NCBI GenBank assembly: GCA_015039315.1
Contig: WIDE01000001.1
Span: 44,093-103,660 of the forward strand
Origin: Clavulina sp. PMI_390
Lineage: Eukaryota; Basidiomycota; Agaricomycetes; Cantharellales; Hydnaceae
Direction of reading: 5' to 3'
Length of the DNA: 59,568 bases
In this document: piece after piece, positions 44,730 through 57,925 of the stretch
How the letters are laid out: the number at the start of each line of letters is the position of its first letter
Position numbering within the stretch: the first letter of the stretch is position 1
Translations under genes and position numbers: made by a program
Notes under the pieces: generated by a model
Told to the model about the DNA's origin: nothing
Database searches by the model: none
What the model saw: the letters and a program-made list of their open reading frames with translations, nothing else

Positions 44730-47250
44730 ATGTCGATAGGGCTCAGCGTCGTCCTGAAGGCCCACACACCACTATTGCCTCGAGCTGCTGTGGCTCTCAG
44801 TCGAAGGGCATATTCGACGACAAAGAGACCAAAGGAGAAACTAGTGATTCTGGGTACGATATCTATATCCCGGTTCTCTTCTGTTCGTCTCGCTAGACTT
44901 GTTGGTTAGGCTCGGGATGGGGAGGCTTCAACATTCTCAAGCGCGTCGACAAGTCAAAGTATGATGTCACTCTGATCAGGTAAGTCGTCCAGATACCTAG
45001 TGTGTCTATATAGAGATAAGCTCATCGGGTGGTTTCAGCCCATCATCGTATTTCAACATGACCCCATTGCTCGCTGGGACGGCTGTTGGCACTCTAGAGT
45101 TCAGAACTGCAATCGAGTCTGTGAGTCATACCTTTGTTTTTCCTTGATTTATCGACGAATTTATCAACACACATATAGGTTCAAAGGTTTTCCCCACAAG
45201 CCGTTAGTTCTGTTGTGTATTGCCTCGTATGACGACTCTGACTATTCTGACCGCCCGTGTAGACCATTTATGAAGCCTGGGGAGACCGAATAAGTAAACC
45301 CCCTCGTATCCGCGAGTGTTGATCAATATAATAACCCGTTACTTACTAGACTTCGCGGATAAGACGATCTACTGTGTAGGACTCCTCATTTTTGTCCGTC
45401 TGCTATGGGCTCATGCTTCGGGCCTAGACTCCCTCGACCCCCCCTTATGGTACTCTTGCCACGCGCCATTCCCTCAGCTCACCACACGCTTCCGCGGCAG
45501 GAGACGCGGCAGCTATTCCTGCTGGCCAGTCAAGGTCTCACGGTGCGCCTTTCAAGGTCCCATTCGACAAATTGGTCGTTGCTGTCGGTGCATACAGTCA
45601 AACCTTTGGTATTCCTGGGTGAGATCATCCAATGATGCCTTCAACCCTCACTCATCGCGCGTAATGCTCTCTCGATATAGTGTGAAAGAGAACGTTCACT
45701 TCTTGAAGGATGTGAGAGATGCCCGTGCCATTCGCATGCGTGTATTAGAGTGTATGTCTTTATAAGTTGTCATCCTGTGCTCTTGATGAACCAGTGCATA
45801 CTCGCGGTTTACTTCGTACCTAAGGCTTCACTCAGGCATCTCAACCCAACTGCTCAGAATCAGAAAAGTGGAAGCTGCTGAATTTCGTAGTAGTCGGAGG
45901 CGGACCAACGGTATAGCTCGTGTCACTTATTCCAAAACCAAACTTGACTTATTGAGCCCGTATGTTTGCAGGGCGTCGAATTTGCGGCCGAACTGCATGA
46001 CCTATGCAAGAACGACATGCAAAGACACTATCCTCACCTATCAAACTATGTCCGAATAACGATCTATGAGGTGCGACATTCACACTCACCTCGCTCGCCT
46101 GAATTGACAGCGACGAGCTTCTCATAGACTAGCGATAAGATACTTGGCGCATTTGATGAAGAGCTGTCGAGGTATGCCTCTGAGCGATTCCGAAAGGAGC
46201 ACATGTGAGTCTTGTCGAAGCACCCTTTTCCTCTTGTGAGGTGATTCTGAACATCGTGACTGGCGTTCTAGAACAGTGAAGAGGCAACATCGTGTCCAGA
46301 GAGTACGGCCAGTAAGTTCGGGTCAATTCTTAGCTGCCACATCGCCTCCGATCCTCATCAAGATTCCTGGTACAGTTTGCCATAGAGGTGGAAGGGGAAG
46401 GTTGGGGTACGCAAGTCTTATACATCGTATTCCCACTGTCTGCCATCTGACTGCACCATAATGGCTTCGATGTTTCTTACCAACAGTCCCATTCGGGATG
46501 TGTGTCTGGAGCACAGGACTTGCGCCAAACCCTCTCCTTAGGTCGATATCGGAGCTGAAGAAGGACGAAAGGACAGGATCGTACGTCACGTCCCGCATTA
46601 CTTTACTGACCTATTCGCCCAGCGGTATTGACTGTGTTCGTGCCTGATAGTTTGATAACCGATGGTCAACTCCGTGTTCTCCGAGAGGGGTCCAACGAGC
46701 CTGTCGAAGGGGTCTGGGCCATTGGCGACGCTAGCGCTGTGGAAGGGCCAGAGATTCTTCCTGCAACTGCACAAGTTGCGGCGCAGAAAGCTTTAGTAGG
46801 CGCTCCTCAATACACTCAGGGTAGTTCTCCAATGACTCAGCGCTTTGTCTCTCACACAGTACCTCGTGAAGCACCTCAACAACGGGAAGAAAGCTCAAAC
46901 TAAGGACTTCAAGTTTATCTCGCGAGGCAACCTAGCATACCTAGGCGATTGGACGGCGATCTACGATGCAAGCAAAGCAGGGACTGGGCCACAGACAAGA
47001 GCTACTGGGTACGTAATTGCTATACTACAGATGATTTATCGCCCTGATCATTGGACATTGTTTTGTTCTAGTCGTACCGCATGGCTTATCTGGCGCTCCG
47101 CATATGTCTCGATGGCCATGAGCCCTCGTAATATGTGAGTGAGCTTTCTCTTGCCAAGTGGTTAATCTGACGCTTGATCTCCTCAGGCTGAATATACCAT
47201 GGTACTGGTTTACCAATTGGATTTTCGGACGAGATTTGAGCCGGTTCTGA
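44730..47250 (+). CDS. NDE1: External alternative (type II) NADH dehydrogenase, mitochondrial
   Basis: Single-subunit FAD enzyme on the inner membrane passing electrons from NADH to ubiquinone without pumping protons. Eighteen exons: 44730-44853, 44910-44979, 45039-45120, 45179-45202, 45263-45293, 45350-45375, 45428-45618, 45681-45751, 45825-45910, 45972-46070, 46128-46204, 46272-46311, 46376-46400, 46487-46580, 46651-46795, 46860-47008, 47072-47134, 47187-47250; 486 residues. An Arg/Ser-rich presequence ends in SRRAYSTTKRP. The two Rossmann motifs are VILGSGWGGFNIL and VVVGGGPTGVEFAAEL; WSTGLAPNPL, VWAIGDASAV and the C-terminal WIFGRDLSRF are typical. Six exons are under 45 nt, which makes the gene easy to misread as broken; all introns chosen here are 50 bp or longer. 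Confidence 0.9.
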
Positions 47251-47754
47251 TTCTCCAAGTGTATGCGCGCGTCACAAGTTGCGGCTGTCTTGGTCATTCA
47301 TGCATCCTTATATAGAAGGTTTACGCGTAGATTCACTTCATGATATGGGAGATATTTGGCCCATCCGAGTCGGCATCTCTCTCGAAGCCTAGAAAATAAT
47401 AGACCAAGACAAATTTCACCATTGCACTACTAGTTAACGTTAATATATCAGGGACAATCCTAATCTGATGACCTGTGGGCGCGCATCCGAGGGCGGGGAA
47501 CGGAGGTGGCTGTACAGACACGTGAGGGCTTCAGTTGGTCATTCCAGGCCAAACCGTTTATGCAGCAGTCATGCTTATAAGTATGACCCACATTACTGGC
47601 TCATATGGCGATCACCCCATCCCCGCACTGTTCCCCCCAACTCTCCTGCCTGGACAACAAGCGCCCAACGTCCGACAAAATTAGTCGTCAATCTTCTCTC
47701 TCCAAACTGAACCCGCTGTAACTTGAACATTTGCACTCTCCTCCTCCTCTTATC
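47251..47754. other. Spacer upstream of the FAD monooxygenase gene
   Basis: About 500 bp, 3' side of NDE1 and promoter side of the monooxygenase gene. No other feature recognised. Confidence 0.55.
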
Positions 47755-50801
<3,047 letters not shown>

Positions 50802-51237
50802 GGGTGCGAGATTGTTTGGCAGGGTCCCAAAGTCTGTCGACTTGGCTGTATATGTATTACCACATCTTGCCCCACTCATCGCATCGATTTTGTTTCGTCT
50901 CACTTGCAACAAGTTTTTTCGCCGGACAGAACGCAGAAGGCTTGGATTTTATTCTACGATACAAGCAACGTGTTAGGTACAGAGTTTGTGGCGAATCACG
51001 TATCAAAATAGTAGCACGTGAATGGAGTAAGTTCGACCACCACCCAACAACTTGCTTGTAATGTATCCTACACTCCTAAAGCTCCTAACAACCTGTTGTG
51101 CATCTCAGTGAGACAGTGCTGAAGCAAGTGTCGTTTGTCATGTGTCTGCTCATCTCACGCCGCTCCGGCGACTTCCTGCACCTTTCCGAGACGTGCGCGC
51201 CAACCCGCCCTGTATCGAGGTGAACTGCCGAACCGCT
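50802..51237. other. Spacer between monooxygenase and alpha/beta hydrolase genes
   Basis: About 435 bp. It includes an in-frame, ATG-free extension upstream of the hydrolase start (from about 51142); nothing else recognised. Confidence 0.5.
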
Positions 51238-52601
51238 ATGCTGTCTAGACTCAGTCTACAATATTGGCGGATCAAGGCGCTTGCGACACTCGTCAGAACC
51301 CTCATTTCGTCAGCAGTTTTTGTGCAGAGGTTCAATCCATTCGCGATCCCTCCAGACTTTCAGCGCGTACGATATGACTACGACGACGAATATACTGTTC
51401 CTTCCAGCATTAGCTCCCGTAAGATCCGCGTGAGTCTTCCCTACGATACTAGTATCAATTGTGTTCTCTGTATCTCTGGTGTAATGACGACAACACACAG
51501 GTCAGGGTCTGGAAACCAAAGCCTTCAGCGACCAGTTCGCCTCAAGGGGACTCCCAAAGACTTACACCAGTCCATCTCAACTTTCATGGTAATGGAGAAA
51601 TCAATCTGCTGCCCGGAATTGATTGGCAGCTGAAGCTACTGTCTCCATCGCGCGTCGTGTTCTCTGCACAGGATCGGGCCATGTAATCGATTCGTTCTTT
51701 GGATCGGATTCAGATTTTTGTCAGTTACTTGTGGACAAATTAGACATCACTGTACTTGACTGTGACTACGCCAAAGTATGTGAAGCTCCAAGTGCAATAA
51801 TGTGGTGCTTATGGGTTTCTCTTGCAGGCTCCTGAATCGCCTTATCCTCACGGTATCACAGATGCTATCGATGTACTCCATTATATCGTGGCTAATAAAG
51901 CCTCCGAATATGACATTGAGAATATTACCGTTGGAGGCTTCTCTGCTGGAGGAGGGCTTGCGTTTGGGCTGATGACGAGAGACGATGCTATTGCCCAGCG
52001 ACATATCCGAGCCTTCGTTGGCCTTTACCCTTGGGTTGACATTTCAGCTAAAATCCCGTTTCCCCCTGAGGTATACGTCTTTTCCGTCTTCTGTGTTCCA
52101 TCTTCATCGAATATATGGTTGACTGGTTTTTCCAAGCTCCCGCCAGGCTCAACCTCCCATCGGCTGATGCCTTTCCCAGAACAATATCTCTTTGTGAACG
52201 CATATGTCCAGCCTCCTTTCCGCCTTGATGACCCCAATGTCTCTCCAGCACTGGTATCCGACGATGGGCTGGCTCAGGCGTTCCAAGCGGCTAATGGGAA
52301 ACGGAAGAAACAAGCTCTTTTCCTTTGCGGTGATCTCGACAACATTACTCCGCAAGTGAAGACGCTAGCCACTCGGTTGCGAAGCCTAGGTATTGATGCT
52401 ATCTACAGTGAGTTTGTTTTTGTGGGACTCTACATAAGCGTAGAGAGGATAACATGGTTCCTTTCCGTGGTAGAAGAGTTCAAGGACTGTGGACACTCGT
52501 TCGACAAGCTTGCACGAAAGGGGACGTGGGAGGGTGCGAGAAAATCAGAAGCCTATGCTGAAGCCGTCGAATTCCTGCGTGCAGTGCATCAAGTATCCTA
52601 G
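51238..52601 (+). CDS. Alpha/beta hydrolase, hormone-sensitive-lipase-like
   Basis: Esterase or lipase family. Six exons, 51238-51429, 51501-51588, 51672-51775, 51828-52070, 52137-52407 and 52474-52601, give 341 residues. The oxyanion segment reads NFHGSGHVID (HGSG in place of the usual HGGG), the nucleophile lies in GGFSAGGGLAFG, the Asp in FLCGDLDNITP, and the His in DCGHSFDKLA. LFVNAYVQPP and PNVSPAL are typical of this group. A short hydrophobic stretch near residues 10-30 (ALATLVRTLISSAVFV) may be a signal anchor. The start at 51238 is the first in-frame ATG; an earlier start is not excluded. The gene follows the monooxygenase on the same strand. Confidence 0.85.
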
Positions 52602-53068
52602 ATAGCCAGAACTGAATTCACAAGCGATGGAGGTCGTCGATTTGGTGTTCTGCTTGCGCGAGCTCTTACGGATTTCGCATTGGTTCATGCGATACTCACT
52701 CATCGAGGTAGAGGCCAGAACCATCCGTGCAGAGCGGGTTGCTTGTGAATACTTTACTGTCCTGTCGGCCCTTTGATCGCATTACGCTATGTAGCCTCAA
52801 TTCATTTGACGTCGTTAGTTGGCGCAAGCAGATTTAGACGACCCTGGAGTACCAAGTCTAGAGAACAGATGTTCATTCTACCAACAGCTTGCTATGCAGT
52901 AATCACCCCAAGTCACCGTTCAGGGATACCGCAGTTGCGCACAACAAATGGCGTGCAGCTCTTTGATCAAAGGCATGGAAAGCATGACATTATACTGGCA
53001 CATAGACGATACAGTGATAACACGACGAAACAAATAAGGTAATGGGAGGCAGAGATAGGGTCGCGAGC
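52602..53068. other. Convergent 3' spacer
   Basis: About 470 bp between the hydrolase stop and the H4 copy 2 stop. No feature recognised. Confidence 0.6.
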
Positions 53069-53577
53069 TCATGCACCGAAACCGTAGAGGGTCTGAATAG
53101 GAAGGTCGAGTCAGCAAACAGCTCCAGCGCCACGTCATACAGACAACTTCTCACCTTGCCAGATCGCTTCAGTGCGTAGACGACGTCAAGAGCAGTAACA
53201 GTCTTTCGCTTCGAGTGCTCAGTGTAGGTCACTGAATCACGAATCACATTCTCAAGGAAGCTCTGCAAACACGAAGCAAACGCAAGATGAGGAAACAGCC
53301 AAAAAGCAAAAACAAAAACAAAAGACCAACAAACCTGAAAAAAACAACAGGCCCCCCCGAAAACAAACCAAAAAAAACCCTTAAAACAACAACAACAGCC
53401 AAAACAACCGAGAAAACAAACAAAACCAACACCCAACTAGAGACATAAAACAACAAACACATACAACACACACAGAGAACACGCGGGGAGACCCCCGAGA
53501 TGGTCACACACAAAATCGCGAGAACACGCGGCGCCACACCCGCCCAGACACCCGCCACACCTTCCACACCCACACAC
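53069..53577 (-). CDS. H4: Histone H4, copy 2; exons 1-2 unreadable in this sequence
   Basis: Exons 3 (53262-53155) and 4 (53092-53069) are clean and encode the same residues as copy 1; the 8 differences in the 108 bases of exon 3 are all silent. Exons 1 and 2 should lie at about 53577-53472 and 53405-53332. There the coding strand can be laid on copy 1 without gaps through exon 1 (44 of the first 63 bases match), but the ATG reads GTG and almost every A and many C are replaced, mostly by G or T. T is practically never changed. The distance from TATA box to exon 3 is 443 bp, against 434 bp in copy 1. The clean half and promoter argue for a functional gene hidden by sequence error; true decay is the alternative. 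Confidence 0.75.
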
Positions 53578-54364
53578 AGTGTAGAGAGATAGAAGGGGGA
53601 GGGGGAAGGAAGGAGGAGAGATATGCGCAACGAATGCGGCAAGTTCAAAGTTGGGGGATGGAAGTGATAAGCCGGAGCTCGATCAAATGAAGCGCTGTTT
53701 ATATACTCCGGCGCTTACGTCGCGTATCAATACCCCACCACACGCGTAGTGTTTTTATTGACGCGTATGGACGCGTCACAACAAACAAACAAAACCGGAC
53801 ATCCAAGTGTTTGCTTCACCGACTCCGCTTCTAGATTGATAAGCTAATGGTAACATTAAAGTGTGACCTTTGCTGTGAGGCCACACTACTGTGATCAAGC
53901 CTGTCAGAGCCTGGGCCGCGGTTGATTAGGCTCCTGCTTGCACATCACACTCATGTCGATAATCCGTGCTCATGAGGAATTCATTGTAAGCAACGATCCA
54001 TCCTTTGATATGAGGGTTCATCTCCTCCCTGATACAAGCAATGACAGTGGAACTGAGAATAGGACCAAGGGAGGGTGCGCAGTGAAGTCAGTGCGATGAT
54101 CTCCAGTTCGACCAGATCTCATTTGCGATCCATGACATGATAATCATCGAGATATTCAAGCGCAAGTCGAGGAGTGAGGGAGGGCTAAACACACATGTAT
54201 ATTCCGTGGCGTTTAGCGGGCTCGCTACTATGCACATCTTGGGATACATACAAGGGTGGCTACATGACACTATTTTGCAGCTGACAGAAAGGAGTGAAAC
54301 AGAAATGTACAAAAAGATTGGGTGAAAGTAGTGTATGAGCTGAGGGGCTACACAGTGCCATCAT
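53578..54364. other. Spacer between GH7 copy 2 and H4 copy 2, with the H4 promoter
   Basis: About 790 bp. It includes the H4 leader (CT-rich on the coding strand, 53578-53640), the promoter at 53698-53776 and GH7 3' flank. No other gene recognised. Confidence 0.55.
53698..53776 (-). promoter_or_regulatory. Histone H4 copy 2 promoter: three ACGCGT boxes, GC block, TATA box
   Basis: ACGCGT occurs at 53742-53747, 53761-53766 and 53771-53776. On the coding strand GTAAGCGCCGGA follows, then TATATAAA at 53705-53698. The arrangement repeats that of H4 copy 1, including the closely spaced pair of ACGCGT boxes. Confidence 0.7.
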
Positions 54365-56397
54365 CTACAAGCACTGGGAGTAGTAGGCGTTGGAGTAAGT
54401 GCAGGTGTAGCCGCTCGCGCAAGTGGTAGAGCCAGTGTAGCCGATACCGCCACTAAAGAGGAAGAGCAGGGGTCAGGAAACGCAGAAGTACTGAAATAAA
54501 TGTTTCTCTTACCATTGGCCGTACTCGGGAACGGTGGTACCAGACGAGCCAGAGCCAGAGCTGGTGGATGAAGCCTTGGAAGTGGTGGTGCTGGTGCCAG
54601 TCGTGGTGCCTATTATGTACAAGCATGCTAATCAGAACCGGGGTTCGGGATGAACGGGCATTGTCGAGTGTAACGTACCAGCAGAGTAGGTAGAACCGAT
54701 GGTACCGAACTTGATGTTGGCGTAGGTAACCTTGGCGCTGGTGTCCTGGGCCTCAACAGTGGTAGGATCACCTGAGCTGGTGGCGCAAGTTCCACGAGCA
54801 ACACCGGGGGTGGTGGCGGCCTTGGTGGTGGGGTAGTCAGAGTCTAGAGGCAATAAGCGTTAGTCCAACGGCGCAAACGAGCGGGAAAGAGACCCAAAAA
54901 AGCAATAAAATGATACATACCAAGCCAGAGCATATCAGCGGTATGGTCATCCCAGAGCGACATAACGAGGACGACACCCTGAGCGAGCGACTTGCTCATC
55001 TGCGCCATACCACCGTTGGACGAGAACGAGTTGGTATCACCGAAAGCAGTCTTCTGGGCCGTGCAGAACGAATCGGTGAGCGAGTTACCGGTAACACCAG
55101 AGATGGTCGACTGGCTGTTGGGGATGACCTTGCCGTTCTGGACGTAGAAGCGCCTGATCTCGGAGAGAGTGCCGGTATCAGTGCCGTCGGCGGTGATCCA
55201 CTGAGTGACGACGGTGATCGTCTGGCTGGTGTCGATGGTCTTGCTGGGGCCATAGAAGCTGGTGTTACCCATACGGTAGGAGTTGAAGTCACATCCATCG
55301 GGGTCGCAGTAGCCTCCGTAGCGGCTGGTGGAGGTGGCGCCACACTCAGTGCCAGTGCACTCGGTCTGGCCGACGGCGCTGCCGCAAGGGTGGGGAGTGT
55401 ATGCCGCAGAAACGGAGTTACTGTAATAGATTGTCAGCCAGAGATGAATCTTGATCCAATGAAGGTTATACGCACGCTTCCCAGATATCCATCTCACCAC
55501 AGCAGGAGCCGAGAGAGCCAACACCAGAGTTCGAATCGGTCGAAGTCCAGTTCACGACGTTGCCCTGCCAGGCCTGTCAATATGGGAGCAAATCAAGAGG
55601 CTCGTCCAGAATATCACGTACCACACCGTTGATGAACTTGAGGTCACGAGGGCACTGAGAATCACAGTAACCAGTACCGTACTAGAGCAACATAACCCTC
55701 GTAAGCAACTCGAATCGTAAAAAGAGGCAAGGAAACTCACCTGAGCACCGGCCTTGTTGTTGGGGTACTTGCTCATGCCACCGTCGGCGTCCATGGTAGA
55801 GAAGTACACGGCTCCGTTGAGACCGCAAGGAAGGTTTGCAACGTTGACATCAAAGGTGAACTCGCGATTAAGAGGCTTGAACAAGTGGTAGGCGTTCGTG
55901 CTGTCGAGAAGGTACACACGAGAGCCAACGTTCAGCTGCGAGCTGGTGGTAAGGAAGTTGAGCTGAAGAGTAGAGCCAGAAGTGGTGATGCCGTAAGTGC
56001 CAGAGTAGTTAGCACCATCGAGCTGGCAGTTTTCAGCGCAGGTGGTTCCATCAGGACAGATGGTGGTGTCCCTGTAAATGTAGAGATTAGACCTTAGGGT
56101 CCACAACGAATTAAGGTAAAACGAACCATGCGTTGCCAGTGTAGCAGTTAGTGAAGCTATATCAGATCGAGAATGGTAAATATTCGGGGGCAATTAAAAA
56201 GGCAAATCTTCATACGCAGAGTTGTGAACCCAGCGCCAGTTAGCGTCCAAGACGATGCTGCCAGAGTTGGTAGTGCAACCGCTGGAAGTGCACGTCTGCC
56301 AGCTCAGAGTTGGGTGAACTTCAGCCGTGTTGGTGCCAATGCCCTGGGAGCGGACACCAGCAATGGCAAGAGAGAGGAGAGCTGCGGCCTGGAACAT
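54365..56397 (-). CDS. cbh1: GH7 cellobiohydrolase with C-terminal CBM1, copy 2
   Basis: Paralogue of the gene at 33311. Nine exons: 56397-56216, 56156-56127, 56071-55741, 55681-55622, 55564-55476, 55420-54921, 54843-54679, 54609-54513, 54452-54365; 513 residues. Signal peptide [17 protein letters not shown], catalytic GEMDIWEA on exon 5, and CBM1 ([18 protein letters not shown] to YYSQCL). Exon sizes 1, 3, 4, 6 and the last equal those of copy 1, showing shared ancestry. It carries one extra intron (54678-54610) in the Ser/Thr linker that copy 1 lacks. The next gene upstream, on the same strand, is a GH3 beta-glucosidase, so cellobiose made by this enzyme could be cleaved by its neighbour. 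Confidence 0.97.
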
Positions 56398-57925
56398 GAC
56401 GGACTAAGAGACGACCTAGAAATCAGCAGGACCTCGAGGTTGTGAGCGAGGCTGAAGACTTACTACCGAGGTAGTGAGACCGATGTTGATGGGTTCTGTA
56501 AGGCTGCATTATTGCCATCTTTTATACCTCGATGACGGGAAAATGGAGGCAGTTTTGGCATCTCGTCGAGATAGTGACTACGACGCCAGCAGCGCAAATG
56601 CTGCCTTCCCGGAAAATATCCGTTCGTAATGCTGCGCTCTTGGGGTCGAGCCTCTCCGATATCAGCCCGCGCCAACAGTTCTGGAGGAATTCTTTCATTG
56701 ACTTCTGGTGCCCAGCTATTCTCGTGTGCTATTTTTAGACCTGCGGCCACTTTCTCCAAGGGAACACTAACAAGAGAACCAGTGCCAAGTCAGGCGCGCT
56801 ATTTCATCGTTGCAGATCCTAACGTGCTTGTTCGCCGAGCAGTTACCGTCCAACAAGTTTTCTCGTTGGGACGACATCGAAGTGCATCGTGGGAGTTGGG
56901 CGATTTTGCTGAAGTTAAACAAGCTTGAAGGGATTTGACAGATTTAGCACGCTCGTGACTCAAGATATTCAATGCGTGCTATCAAATACAATGCGGTCCC
57001 TCCGGGGAAATGACACTGGTTGTCATATCATTTGCCAGGGGAATCATCCAACCACATTTGCGATGAGCTTGCAGATCATCAGCGACTCAACGTGACGAAG
57101 GGTGATGTTCTCGATATAGACCTTCATCTTTTGGATGAAGGCCATATCAAGATGGGAGCTACAGTCAACTGAAGATGGCGGTGTAAAATCGGTGTAGCGA
57201 GAGAGCCCATAGGAGTACCGAAAATATAGCGCACTCGTCCCGAAATGTGCATGCATGTTCATTTTGTTAGGTCTCACGAAAGCCTGCGGCCCTGCCCCGT
57301 CCGTGTCGTCGACAGACTTTGGCATAATTCGAGATACAGGACGTCAACCGGATGTCGTAGTCTACTCGGGCCGGCCGAGAGTCTCCACGAGACAAAAGAT
57401 CTTCTTTGGCCCGAAAAGATACTTGAGGCCCAGGTGATCATCAATATTCTATTTGCCGAGGTTCTTGCTGTGTTTCGTGGCGCGCAAGAGGCAGAATGTT
57501 CTGAGCGAGGACTTCAAGATCTGTGCTTGAGAGCAGTAAAGACACTGCTAGACCTGGAAGATGTGAGGAATCATGGTTGGTTGACCGCGCTAACCGAGTG
57601 TCACTACCTTCGTCACAACATATCACAGGTGTTCGCGAGGATGCACTTGTTTTATATCTGCCTAGAGGTAACATCTGAGTCATCCCCAGCCCGACAATGG
57701 ACATCGCCCGACAGATGGTAGCGAGGGCATTCGCAACAACGGAAAGAAACAGGTCAATACATAGGACGATATACAAAATATATACAGCGAGGAATGGAAG
57801 GAAGTAGTTGGGGACGAAGAGAGTGAATAACACAGATAATAGATACACGAAGTGACCACGTTCAGGACAGTGCTGCCCCGTGCTAGAGCGGAAACCTCGG
57901 GATAGCCTCAACCGAGGTCGTTAAC
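56398..57925. other. Intergenic between GH3 and GH7 copy 2
   Basis: About 1.5 kb: 3' side of the GH3 gene and promoter side of GH7 copy 2. A plus-strand open frame of 158 codons (57245-57721) and an overlapping minus-strand frame (57325-57044) have no recognised motif. They may be chance or decayed sequence. Confidence 0.5.
56519..56526 (-). promoter_or_regulatory. Probable TATA box of GH7 copy 2
   Basis: TATAAAAG on the minus strand, about 125 bp upstream of the ATG at 56397, a normal distance for a fungal core promoter with a short leader. Confidence 0.6.

Larger units (their letters stand above)
53069..56397 (-). repeat. Inverted-duplication arm 2: GH7 plus histone H4
   Basis: Reverse-orientation counterpart of 33311-36680. 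Reading the minus strand, GH7 copy 2 comes first and H4 copy 2 follows 787 bp later. Arms are separated by about 16.4 kb of unrelated genes. Confidence 0.85.

Noticed and set aside
46312..46333. A 22-bp intron in NDE1
   Set aside because: The frame-neutral acceptor at 46375 gives a normal 64-bp intron and a better match to the family.
45001..46600. NDE1 looked like a pseudogene with many in-frame stops
   Set aside because: Placing eighteen short exons restores every conserved block and closes the frame at 486 residues.
53069..53577. H4 copy 2 as an ordinary decayed pseudogene
   Set aside because: Exon 3 differences are all silent, the promoter is conserved, and damage is confined to one block with a strange base bias; sequence error fits better.
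54910..55632. Antisense open frame of 240 codons across GH7 copy 2 (a similar one, 225 codons, at 34138-34815 across copy 1)
   Set aside because: Both mirror the same GH7 exon and arise from strong third-position C bias; no independent evidence of a gene.
57245..57721. Plus-strand open frame of 158 codons upstream of GH7 copy 2
   Set aside because: No recognised motif, no introns, and an overlapping open frame on the other strand; could be chance or decayed.
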